Made by a program: the position numbers and the translations under genes
Notes under the pieces: generated by a model
What the model saw: only the letters and a program-made list of their open reading frames with translations
Databases searched by the model: none
Told to the model about the DNA's origin: nothing
NCBI GenBank assembly: GCA_040389165.1
Contig: JAZKAK010000001.1
Location: 1 to 39,696 of the forward strand
Direction of reading: 5' to 3'
DNA from: CAIOTO01 sp040389165
GTDB lineage: Bacteria; Pseudomonadota; Alphaproteobacteria; Paracaedibacterales; CAIOTO01
Length of the DNA stretch: 39,696 nt
Shown here: piece by piece, positions 8,630 through 16,796 of the stretch
How positions within the stretch are numbered: the stretch's first letter is position 1
How the letters are laid out: each line of letters begins with the position of its first letter

Positions 8630-9052
8630 ATGTCAGTTCAACAAACACTTTCAATCTTAAAGCCAGATGTTACACGTCGTAATATCACAGGTAAAATCAA
8701 TACGAAAATCGAAGATGCTGGTCTACGCATTATTGCACAAAAGCGTCTATGGTTGACACGTGCGCAAGCAGAAGGTTTCTATGCAGTTCATGCAGAGCGT
8801 TCATTCTTTGGCGATTTATGTGAATTCATGACAACAGGTCCAGTTGTTGTGCAAGTACTTGAAGGCAGTGATGCTGTCTCAAAATACCGCGATATTATGG
8901 GTGCTACAAATCCAGCAAACGCAGCTGAAGGTACGATTCGTAAAGAATTTGCTGAATCAATCGAAGCTAACTCAGTACATGGATCAGACTCTGCTGAGAA
9001 TGCTGCATCTGAAATTTCTTACTTCTTTAGCAGGACAGAAATTGTTGGCTAA
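8630..9052 (+). CDS. ndk: Nucleoside diphosphate kinase
   Basis: Ndk transfers the gamma-phosphate of ATP to nucleoside diphosphates through a phosphohistidine intermediate. The 140-residue length is typical. The start MSVQQTLSILKPD and the active-site NSVHGSDS, with catalytic His117, are intact; Lys11 and the nucleotide-contact residues around Tyr51 and Arg104 are also in place. AAAGG lies about eight bases before the ATG. The gene is the first of a likely operon: the next frame starts inside its last codons. Confidence 0.97.
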   Translation: MSVQQTLSILKPDVTRRNITGKINTKIEDAGLRIIAQKRLWLTRAQAEGFYAVHAERSFFGDLCEFMTTGPVVVQVLEGSDAVSKYRDIMGATNPANAAEGTIRKEFAESIEANSVHGSDSAENAASEISYFFSRTEIVG

Positions 9053-9686
9053 GTCGAAACCATATTTTTGGATACCACAAACATTAACAGGGTTTCGTCT
9101 TTTGGCGGGCCCTTTTATTGTTTGGGCTATGTGCGCGCATAATCCAATGTGTGCATTTTTGTTGGTCTGTATTGCAAGCTTAACCGATTGGCTTGATGGT
9201 GCAAGTGCGCGGCGTTTGGGAATTGAGTCTAACTTTGGTCAGATTTTTGATCCAATAGCTGACAAAGTATTCATTACCTGCGTATGCATAGGACTTCTTG
9301 TCACGAGGCAGCTGCCGCTTTGGCTTGTAAGCATTGTTATTCTGAGAGATTTATTCATTTTGCTTGGCGGATTTTGGATCAAGCGCAAAAACATTCCTTA
9401 TACACTTAGCCCGATAAACATAAGTAAATATAATACGTTTATGCAGATGTCTTTGATTGGCTGGCTATTATTGGTGCCATTACTGCAGACGTTTGGTTTT
9501 TCTCCCCTCTTTTCTACGTATCTAAGCTTTTCTAGCATCTTAATCTATGGCACACTGGCAACAACACTCTTATCAGGCTTTGTCTATGCAAAGATCTTTG
9601 TCCACCTATATCGCGCAGCCAAATTTTTCTCGGTGGCTCATGGTGATCATGCTCATTGCACTACTCAGTGCAGGCATACTGAATAG
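9042..9686 (+). CDS. CDP-alcohol phosphatidyltransferase family protein (PgsA-like)
   Basis: This is an integral-membrane enzyme that joins a CDP-activated diacylglycerol to an alcohol, most often glycerol-3-phosphate to form phosphatidylglycerophosphate. The complete family signature D-x2-DG-x2-AR-x8-G-x3-D-x3-D is present as DWLDGASARRLG...FGQIFDPIADK, followed by several hydrophobic helices. No upstream ATG fits. TTG at 9042 (or 9045) follows AGGA with seven-base spacing and overlaps the end of ndk, giving about 214 residues. The last ~100 bases overlap the start of the next frame, and the C-terminal tail after RAAKFF is His/Cys-rich and unlike the family. The alcohol substrate cannot be told from sequence alone. 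Confidence 0.85.
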   Translation: MLAKSKPYFWIPQTLTGFRLLAGPFIVWAMCAHNPMCAFLLVCIASLTDWLDGASARRLGIESNFGQIFDPIADKVFITCVCIGLLVTRQLPLWLVSIVILRDLFILLGGFWIKRKNIPYTLSPINISKYNTFMQMSLIGWLLLVPLLQTFGFSPLFSTYLSFSSILIYGTLATTLLSGFVYAKIFVHLYRAAKFFSVAHGDHAHCTTQCRHTE

Positions 9687-10647
9687 TCTTAGTGGTATCT
9701 TGTCGCCATTCTTTGCTGGATTTATCGGTGCCTATCTTTTTAATAAATTGGTGTGCCGACTCGAGTATTATATGCCGCGCAGTCTTTCCTCGGCTTTACT
9801 TATTCTGACGTTCGTTATCTTAATTACGCTTGTCAGTTCGGTTGTGTTGCCATATTTACAGAGCGAGCTTGTTTTGCTAGCAAAGGGTTTTCCTCATTTT
9901 GCTGAACTTGTTATGGAAAAACTACAACCACTCTTGTCATCTGTCGGTGGTGATCCGCTTACCGTGAGCAGTATTCGCGGACAAGTTTCAGCTTATTTGG
10001 GGGATATTGTTAAGTGGTCTGTGCAAGTTATTATAAACTTGCTCACGAATGGTATTTTGCTCGCCAATTTGCTTACACTTGTTATTTTGACACCGATTAT
10101 CATGTTTTATCTGCTGCGTGATTGGCCCAAACTTCTGAGTACCATCAATGCTAAATTACCAAAGAAATCAGCCGAAACCATTCGCCGTATTTTTATGCGC
10201 ATTGATAAGACACTCACTGCATATCTTATTGGGCAGTCCACCGTTTGTCTGGCTGTGGCAATACTCTATATCGCAGGGCTTTCGCTTACAGGTATTGAAA
10301 AATTTTGGCTTTTGGGAATTATGACAGGTGTTTTGACGTTTATACCCTATCTTGGCATGGCAATTGGTTTGTTTGCCTCTCTTAGCGTTGCGTTCACATC
10401 GTTCGTTAGTTGGGGGCAAATTATGGGCGTCTTATTTGTGTTCGCGTGTGTCTCATTGATCGAGGGGAATGTGTTGACCCCTAAATTTGTTGGGGGACGC
10501 ATTGGGTTGCATCCTGTTTGGATTTTGTTTGCGTTACTTGCTGGTGGCACATGGTTCGGCTTTGCAGGAATTTTAATTGCAATTCCAACGGCGGCCATTA
10601 TTGGTGTGTTGATACGGGAAGCGATGGCGGAAGCTACGGCTAAATAA
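9586..10647 (+). CDS. AI-2E/PerM family membrane protein
   Basis: A polytopic membrane protein of the AI-2E transporter (PerM/YhhT) superfamily, about 353 residues from this ATG. It has an N-terminal helix pair ending in FFAGFIGAYLFNKL, a soluble helical part (about 60-150), then the conserved C-terminal membrane bundle including TPIIMFYLLRDW, LTGIEKFWLLGIMTGVLTFIPYLG and a final ALLAGGTWFGFAGILIAIPTAAIIGV. The last stretches are highly typical of the family. Members export small molecules or couple ion gradients; the substrate is unknown. The frame also has an ATG at 9547 and another at 9640. I prefer 9586 by length and spacing, which leaves a 101-base overlap with the preceding gene. It ends 12 bases from convergent uvrB. 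Confidence 0.88.
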   Translation: MQRSLSTYIAQPNFSRWLMVIMLIALLSAGILNSLSGILSPFFAGFIGAYLFNKLVCRLEYYMPRSLSSALLILTFVILITLVSSVVLPYLQSELVLLAKGFPHFAELVMEKLQPLLSSVGGDPLTVSSIRGQVSAYLGDIVKWSVQVIINLLTNGILLANLLTLVILTPIIMFYLLRDWPKLLSTINAKLPKKSAETIRRIFMRIDKTLTAYLIGQSTVCLAVAILYIAGLSLTGIEKFWLLGIMTGVLTFIPYLGMAIGLFASLSVAFTSFVSWGQIMGVLFVFACVSLIEGNVLTPKFVGGRIGLHPVWILFALLAGGTWFGFAGILIAIPTAAIIGVLIREAMAEATAK

Positions 10648-10659
10648 GACACATTCAAA

Positions 10660-12654
10660 TCACAACGTCAGCTGAATTTCCTGCAACTGCTTTAGCTCAT
10701 CCCTAAGCTGAGCGGCTCTTTCAAAATCCAAATCGCCAGCGGCTTTACGCATTTTCTTTTCTAGATCTGCAATTTGTTTCGCGATTTTTGTGGTATCAAG
10801 GTGCAGTTGAAGTACTTTCTCAGCAGAGGCGCCTTTGCCATCTTTGTCCATCGATTGCTGCAAATCTTTACGAATCGACTGCGGCGTAATGCCATGTTCT
10901 TCGTTATATTGATTTTGTTTTTCACGACGGCGATCTGTTTCAGCCAGCGCGCCTTCCATTGATTTCGTCATTTTATCCGCATACAAAATCACACGGCCAT
11001 CCACGTTTCGTGCGGCACGCCCAATGGTTTGAATCAATGATGTTTTTGATCGTAAAAAGCCTTCTTTATCGGCATCCAAAATCGCAACCAAGCCACACTC
11101 AGGAATGTCCAATCCTTCACGCAGTAAGTTAATCCCTACCAATATGTCATGCGTGCCTTTGCGTAACTGCTGGATGATCTGAATACGCTCCAGTGTGTCG
11201 ATATCTGAATGTAGATAGCTTGTTTTAAGCCCTGCCTCAGTCAAATAATCCGTCAACGATTCGGCCATACGCTTTGTGAGCGTCGTTACGAGAATACGAT
11301 ACCCCTTCGCCACGGTCGCCTTGCATTCATGAATTAAATCATCCACCTGATTTTCACACGGGTGAATTTCACATAAAGGATCAACGAGTCCTGTCGGGCG
11401 AATGACTTGTTCCACAAAGGCACCTTCGGTTTGATTGAGCTCAAACGGCCCTGGCGTGGCTGAGACGAAGATCGTTTGCGGACGCATAGTATCCCATTCC
11501 TCGAACATCAAGGGGCGATTATCCCGGCACGATGGCAGACGAAAACCGTAATCAGACAACGTTGTTTTGCGCGCCTTGTCACCCTTGTACATCGCGCCCA
11601 ACTGGGGCACAGCAACGTGACTCTCGTCAATGATCAATAGTGCATCTTTAGGGAGATATTCAAAGAGTGTTGGCGGTGCAGACCCAGGGGCGCGCCCTGT
11701 CAAATATCGTGAATAGTTTTCAATACCTGCGCACGAGCCCGTGGCAGCCATCATTTCAAGATCAAACATAGTTCGCTGTTCAATCCGCTGCGCTTCAATC
11801 AATTTATCTTCCGCTCTAAATTCAGCTAGCCGGATGATAAGATCACTTTGAATTTGCTTGATGGCTTGTTGAACGGTACGGCCAGGCGTCACATAGTGAC
11901 TATTCGGGTAAACAATAACCCGTTCAAGTGTTGAGAAACGTTCACCCGTCAGCGCGTCAATTTCAACAATCTCTTCAATATCATCGCCGAAAAAGCTAAT
12001 CTTCCAGGCACGTTCATCAAAGTGTGATGGGAATATATCAAGAATATCACCACGTACACGAAAGGTACCGCGTACGAAACCAATATCATTTCGTTTGTAT
12101 TGTAGTTCTGTTAGTTTACGCAGCAAGCTCGTGCGATCCATCGACATACCTGCACGCAGTTCAAGCACCATCTCACTATACGTTTCAACGCCGCCAATAC
12201 CGTAAATGCACGACACCGACGCAACTACGATAACGTCTGTGCGTTCAAGTAGTGCGCGCGTGGCAGAATGGCGCATGCGATCAATCTGTTCATTTATAGC
12301 GGCCGTTTTTTCGATAAAGGTATCTGACCGTGCAACATATGCCTCTGGTTGGTAATAGTCATAGTATGATACAAAATATTCAACGGCATTATTTGGAAAA
12401 AAGCTTTTCATTTCAGCATATAGCTGCGCGGCCAACGTTTTATTTGGTGCTAACACAATCGCGGGGCGCTGCACTGCTTGAATCACATTCGCCACTGTAA
12501 ATGTTTTCCCCGATCCCGTAACACCCAGCAGCACTTGGTTTTTTTCGTTATGATTAATGCCTTCGATAAGCGCAGCAATAGCTGTGGGCTGATCCCCAGC
12601 AGGTGCAAATGGCGACACGATTTGAAAGGGTTTTGAAACAGTTGGTAATGACAT
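10660..12654 (-). CDS. uvrB: Excinuclease ABC subunit UvrB
   Basis: UvrB is the damage-verifying helicase of nucleotide excision repair; UvrA loads it and it recruits UvrC. The 664-residue product (E. coli 673) has Walker A GVTGSGKT (44-51), the damage-probing beta-hairpin YYDYYQPEAYVARSDTFIEK (about 97-116), Walker B IIDESH, and helicase motifs V/VI around GINLLREGLDIPE and QTIGRAARNVDGR. A C-terminal UVR motif (DLDFERAAQLRDEL) contacts UvrC. It is convergent with the permease gene and has no operon partner here. Confidence 0.98.
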   Translation of the reverse strand: MSLPTVSKPFQIVSPFAPAGDQPTAIAALIEGINHNEKNQVLLGVTGSGKTFTVANVIQAVQRPAIVLAPNKTLAAQLYAEMKSFFPNNAVEYFVSYYDYYQPEAYVARSDTFIEKTAAINEQIDRMRHSATRALLERTDVIVVASVSCIYGIGGVETYSEMVLELRAGMSMDRTSLLRKLTELQYKRNDIGFVRGTFRVRGDILDIFPSHFDERAWKISFFGDDIEEIVEIDALTGERFSTLERVIVYPNSHYVTPGRTVQQAIKQIQSDLIIRLAEFRAEDKLIEAQRIEQRTMFDLEMMAATGSCAGIENYSRYLTGRAPGSAPPTLFEYLPKDALLIIDESHVAVPQLGAMYKGDKARKTTLSDYGFRLPSCRDNRPLMFEEWDTMRPQTIFVSATPGPFELNQTEGAFVEQVIRPTGLVDPLCEIHPCENQVDDLIHECKATVAKGYRILVTTLTKRMAESLTDYLTEAGLKTSYLHSDIDTLERIQIIQQLRKGTHDILVGINLLREGLDIPECGLVAILDADKEGFLRSKTSLIQTIGRAARNVDGRVILYADKMTKSMEGALAETDRRREKQNQYNEEHGITPQSIRKDLQQSMDKDGKGASAEKVLQLHLDTTKIAKQIADLEKKMRKAAGDLDFERAAQLRDELKQLQEIQLTL

Positions 12655-12849
12655 AAGGATTCTTTTTTTTGTGGTTATCTAATCTATGCCATAAAATGGA
12701 TGCCGAGTGAAGTGTCGATGGCAGATTTATACGTGATTCAAATGTGAACACACGGATTCAATCGTTACTGAACAAGCACGGTCAGTCTTTACATAATGAT
12801 CAGATTAATGTTTAACTTTATACACATCAGAGTTATTATTGAAAATTTT

Positions 12850-14355
12850 ATGAAAAACTACTTTATTTATTTCACGCTTTCCTTTCTCGTGGGGATTAAT
12901 CTTATCGCATCTGAATCTGCACCTCAATCACAGTCAGTTGTTTTGTCAGCAACACAGCCCCTTGCTCAATTTACAACTGAAGACGACAAAAAACTCATCG
13001 CGCCTTATTTTGATGAACGCTTTTACAAGGAACGATATCAAGAAGATCTGAACAAGACAGGTTTGTCAGCAATCGATCATTTCATGCAACATGGTTGGCA
13101 GGGTGATTGGAAAACGCACCGTGATCCAAATAGTTGGTTTAACGTTACGTTATATAAAGAACGTTTGTGGCCATGCGCGGGAAATCCATTTGTTGATTTT
13201 ATAAAGCAACCTAAAGTTGAATTTGCGTCAACTGCCCCAACGGTTGAAATTTTTGTTAAGGATAGTAATGAATTATTTCGCGCCTGGATGGCTGCAGAAG
13301 CTTTTCTTAGACTCAAAACCCATAAACCTATCGTGCGTCTGTCGCCATCAAAATTTGCCGAAGCACCTGTCTGTTTCAAACCGATGATTGATCGCGGCCT
13401 TGACGTGCAACTTACAAACACCGAAGAATCAAGTTTTTATAAAAGTCCGTTCATCCAAAAACCAGATGAATTTGGTATTATTATTGCGAATGAAACACAT
13501 GAGAAACACCCTATGAGTCAAGACGTTTCCGGCGTTAAATTTAAGTATATTAAGCACGATCTTTATCATTTTACGAAATACCTGACCGAGGGTCGAATCA
13601 ATCCATTGGTGATTAATTTTGCTTATTATACGGACGAACCTTTGCATTATTCTCCTTTTTCAACAACAGAACGCGAGTACAAGGCTTACTTTGAAAGAGT
13701 CGCACCAGGATATGATTTAATGCATACGCATTTAGAAACAGGCGTACCTAACGAGCGAATCGTGCCAGGCTTTATCTATCCGCTTATATTCCTGAAGCCT
13801 GAAGAAATTCCAACGCAAAAGACATTTGGCGTAAGTTATCTGTTAAGTCTTGGCTTTCAGTTGGGTGATCAGGATTATTTCAAAGAAGAATTTAGAAATT
13901 ATGCGATTCGAAAAGACTTGTGGCCGAGAGAGAATGAAATCACGATCCCGCGCCAATTTTATGTTTCACGTCGTGCAATCCATAAGTTTTCAGCTGAATA
14001 TCAAGATCGCGTATTGCCAACCGATTCAAAAAAATGGATTCTGGGCACGCAGTTTTCAATTGCGATCGAGAATTGCAATCAACGCAATTACATGAGTGAA
14101 AAATTACTTGACTGCTTTATGACACTCACCGTGCCAATTTATATTGGGTGCCCCAACGTCGCCGATTATTTTGATGCACGTGGCCTGCTCTGTGCGAAAG
14201 ATTTAGATGATGTCATTCGTATATGTAATTCGTTAACGCCTGAGAAATATGCACAAATGCTGCCATTTCTGATGATCAACAAGCAGAAGACAGAAGAACT
14301 TGTGCGCATTCGTAGCAAACATATTGAAGCGTTTTATGAAGAGCGCATGCGGTGA
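12850..14355 (+). CDS. Secreted GT10 (alpha-1,3-fucosyltransferase-like) glycosyltransferase
   Basis: The 501-residue product (from the ATG at 12850; the frame opens at 12796) starts with a Sec signal peptide ending near LIASES. Residues about 55-105 match a small module common in bacterial glycosyltransferases: FDERFYKERYQED...HFMQHGWQGDW...FNVTLYKE. The C-terminal half carries the GT10 signature: FSIAIENC, then YMSEKLLDCF, then VPIYIGCPNVADYF (about residues 402-441). This corresponds to the GDP-fucose-binding core (FxxxxEN...Y.TEK....F..G.VPxYxG). The conserved Glu, Asn, Glu and Lys are present. GT10 enzymes transfer fucose to GlcNAc in host-like glycans. Bacterial members are normally cytoplasmic, so the signal peptide is unusual. 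The acceptor is unknown. A strong terminator follows. Confidence 0.85.
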   Translation: MKNYFIYFTLSFLVGINLIASESAPQSQSVVLSATQPLAQFTTEDDKKLIAPYFDERFYKERYQEDLNKTGLSAIDHFMQHGWQGDWKTHRDPNSWFNVTLYKERLWPCAGNPFVDFIKQPKVEFASTAPTVEIFVKDSNELFRAWMAAEAFLRLKTHKPIVRLSPSKFAEAPVCFKPMIDRGLDVQLTNTEESSFYKSPFIQKPDEFGIIIANETHEKHPMSQDVSGVKFKYIKHDLYHFTKYLTEGRINPLVINFAYYTDEPLHYSPFSTTEREYKAYFERVAPGYDLMHTHLETGVPNERIVPGFIYPLIFLKPEEIPTQKTFGVSYLLSLGFQLGDQDYFKEEFRNYAIRKDLWPRENEITIPRQFYVSRRAIHKFSAEYQDRVLPTDSKKWILGTQFSIAIENCNQRNYMSEKLLDCFMTLTVPIYIGCPNVADYFDARGLLCAKDLDDVIRICNSLTPEKYAQMLPFLMINKQKTEELVRIRSKHIEAFYEERMR

Positions 14356-14393
14356 TTAGGTGGTGATTATTTCGCCATTGCACCGAAAAATGT

Positions 14394-14433
14394 GGACAAG
14401 TTTGCGTTATGATTGCAAATTTGTCCGGTTTTT
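14394..14433. terminator. Bidirectional rho-independent terminator
   Basis: The stem is GGACAAGTTTGC facing GCAAATTTGTCC (12 bp with one G-T pair), loop GTTATGATT, followed on the plus strand by GGTTTTTG. On the minus strand the stem is followed by ACATTTTT. It lies between the convergent GT10 gene and parE and can serve both. Confidence 0.85.
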
Positions 14434-14454
14434 GATGTGAGGTAAACACCAATT

Positions 14455-16470
14455 CTAAATATCCACATCCTTGAAAAACGGTGCATTCTCTTGGATAAAC
14501 AAAAATCGTGCTTCGGCATTTTTACCCATGAGACGGATCACGAAATTATCCGGTGCCGTCGCTTGATCAGGCAGCAGCTGTACTTGTAGCAATGTTCGAT
14601 GTGCCGGTGACATCGTTGTTTCACGCAGCTGAGTAACGGGCATCTCACCCAAACCTTTAAAACGGCTGATCTCGATCTTGCTATTTGATCGGAATTTTGT
14701 TTTCATGAATAGATCTTTTTCTGCGTCATCGCGGGCATACCAAACGGTTCCTCCGTTCGCCAAACGATACAACGGTGGCTGCGCCAAATACACATAACCT
14801 TTTTCAACAATCGGGCGCATTTCTTGGAAAAAGAACGTCAGCAGCAATGACGCAATATGCGCGCCGTCTACGTCCGCATCGGTCATGATCACAATCTTAT
14901 GGTAACGCAATTTGGTGACATCGCAATGTTTGCCAACACCGCAACCTAAGGCCAATGTCAAATCAGATACTTCTTGGTTTGCCTTTAGTTTATCAAGCGA
15001 TGCCGTTGCAACGTTTAAAATCTTACCTTTAAGTGGCAAAACGGCTTGCGTTGCGCGCGCGCGTGCTTGTTTTGCTGATCCGCCTGCCGAGTCACCTTCG
15101 ACCAAGAAAATTTCACATACACTTGGATCCGTTGATGTGCAGTCAGTCAGCTTGCCTGGCAGTCGCAATTTACGCGTAGCACTTGCACGGGCAACTTCTT
15201 TGGCTTTCTTTTTACTTAAGCGCTCGTCAGCACGCATGAGTGTTACTTCTAAAATTCGCTCAGCAAGCTTTGGATGCCCAGACAACCAATGATCTAAGTG
15301 ATCTTTAATGGTGTTTTCAACGAGACGCGTCGCTTGTTGCGATGCCAGTTTTTCTTTCGTCTGACCTTGAAATTGTGGCTGCGGAATGAAGCATGATAAT
15401 ACAGCAATAACGGCACCATTCACGTCTTCGGCGGTTAATGTTGATGTGCGACGATTATTGGTGCGTTCCCCATAATCACGAATCGCGCGTGTCAGTGCTG
15501 CACGTAGTCCTGCTTCGTGTGTGCCACCTTGCGGTGTTGGAATTGTATTGCAAAACGATACGATGCGCGAATCCTCGCCAAGATCGATATCGTCTTCCAT
15601 AACGGCTTGTGGCCAAAGAATTGCCCATTCAGTGCGACCTTGTTGATCAGGAAAATTTGCTTCCCCATTAAAACAATTAGTGTCATTCAAAATGAAATCT
15701 GGCTCGTCTTTGATCAAATCACGTAAATAATCTCCTAGGCCGTCTGGATAAAACAAACGTTGCTCGCGTGGGACGCGGTCATCTTTAATCAATGATGGGT
15801 CACATGACCACATGATCTCGACGCCCTTAAAAAGATATGCTTTCGCACGCGCCATTTGATAAATATGCGCCGCCTTAAATGTGTGGTTTTCAAAAATCTC
15901 GGGGTCTGGGTGAAATCGAATCGATGTGCCTTTTTTGCGAGTCGGCGTTTCGTCTTGCGTCAACGTCGTAATTGGCTTTCCGCGGGAATAATCTTGGCGA
16001 TAGCGTATTTTATCACGGCAGACTTCTACCTCGACCAAATCGGATAACGCATTCACAACAGACACGCCCACACCATGCAGACCGCCGGACGTGCTGTATA
16101 CGTTGGTATCAAACTTACCGCCAGAGTGAAGCGTTGTGAAAATGACTTCAAGCGCAGATAATTGCGGGAATTTTGGATGTGGATCCACAGGAATGCCGCG
16201 ACCATCATCGCGAATCATGACAATATTATTCTTTTCAACACTTATTTCAATGCGTTTTGCAAAGCCTGCAACAACCTCGTCCATTGAGTTATCAAGCACT
16301 TCGGCAACCAAATGATGCATTGCTTTTTCATCGGTGCCGCCAATATACATACCAGGGCGTTTTCGGACAGGCTCTAATCCTTCAAGGACCTCAATGTCTT
16401 TTGCTGTATAATCAGCTTTTGGTTTTTTGGCGAGAGGTTTTTTCGGTTGAAATAAATTAAGTTCTGTCAT
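14455..16470 (-). CDS. parE: DNA topoisomerase IV subunit B
   Basis: ParE is the ATPase subunit of topoisomerase IV, which unlinks daughter chromosomes. The product of about 671 residues has the GHKL ATPase domain (VLDNSMDE, DDGRGIPVD, and the ATP lid GGLHGVGVSVVNALS), the transducer domain, and the TOPRIM domain (EGDSAGGSAKQAR...LPLKGKILNV...IMTDADVDGAHI). The length and the N-terminal DIEVLEGLEPVRKRPGMYIGG favour ParE over GyrB, which is longer. The frame reaches an ATG at 16497, but that site has no ribosome-binding sequence. The ATG at 16470 (MTELNLF) has GGTGA eight bases upstream. parC is not in the window. Confidence 0.95.
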   Translation of the reverse strand: MTELNLFQPKKPLAKKPKADYTAKDIEVLEGLEPVRKRPGMYIGGTDEKAMHHLVAEVLDNSMDEVVAGFAKRIEISVEKNNIVMIRDDGRGIPVDPHPKFPQLSALEVIFTTLHSGGKFDTNVYSTSGGLHGVGVSVVNALSDLVEVEVCRDKIRYRQDYSRGKPITTLTQDETPTRKKGTSIRFHPDPEIFENHTFKAAHIYQMARAKAYLFKGVEIMWSCDPSLIKDDRVPREQRLFYPDGLGDYLRDLIKDEPDFILNDTNCFNGEANFPDQQGRTEWAILWPQAVMEDDIDLGEDSRIVSFCNTIPTPQGGTHEAGLRAALTRAIRDYGERTNNRRTSTLTAEDVNGAVIAVLSCFIPQPQFQGQTKEKLASQQATRLVENTIKDHLDHWLSGHPKLAERILEVTLMRADERLSKKKAKEVARASATRKLRLPGKLTDCTSTDPSVCEIFLVEGDSAGGSAKQARARATQAVLPLKGKILNVATASLDKLKANQEVSDLTLALGCGVGKHCDVTKLRYHKIVIMTDADVDGAHIASLLLTFFFQEMRPIVEKGYVYLAQPPLYRLANGGTVWYARDDAEKDLFMKTKFRSNSKIEISRFKGLGEMPVTQLRETTMSPAHRTLLQVQLLPDQATAPDNFVIRLMGKNAEARFLFIQENAPFFKDVDI

Positions 16471-16568
16471 GCGTGTTTCACCGTTATGAGCATTCATAAA
16501 AAATATATTACGAGTATTATTATTGATAACACTTTTTAGGTGTCTTTTACAAATATTGTAAAAGAAAG

Positions 16569-16786
16569 GGGTGTGATTAAAAGTGAGTCTTAGTCTCTAG
16601 GACGTAAGGAAAACTGCCATTCTCGACCCCTCTCTGTCATTCCCGCGAAGGCGGGAATCTAGGCTTTTTAAGATCATAATCTTTTATCCTAATATTATGC
16701 GAGGTTTTTCCTGGATTCCCGCCTTCGCGGGAATGACAACGTGGAGGCATATGTAAAACTCCAGGTCTCACTTTTAATCACACCCA
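16569..16786. mobile_element. MITE-like inverted-repeat element (non-coding)
   Basis: The element is about 218 bp. It has 19-bp terminal inverted repeats GGGTGTGATTAAAAGTGAG and an inner inverted pair GTCATTCCCGCG(A)AGGCGGGAATC (16636-16663 and 16710-16737). It is flanked by AAAAGAAAG at 16560-16568 and 16787-16795, a likely 9-bp target duplication. It has no coding capacity. The inner core is shared with the element at 27391-27553, but the outer ends differ. Confidence 0.8.
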
Positions 16787-16796
16787 AAAAGAAAGA

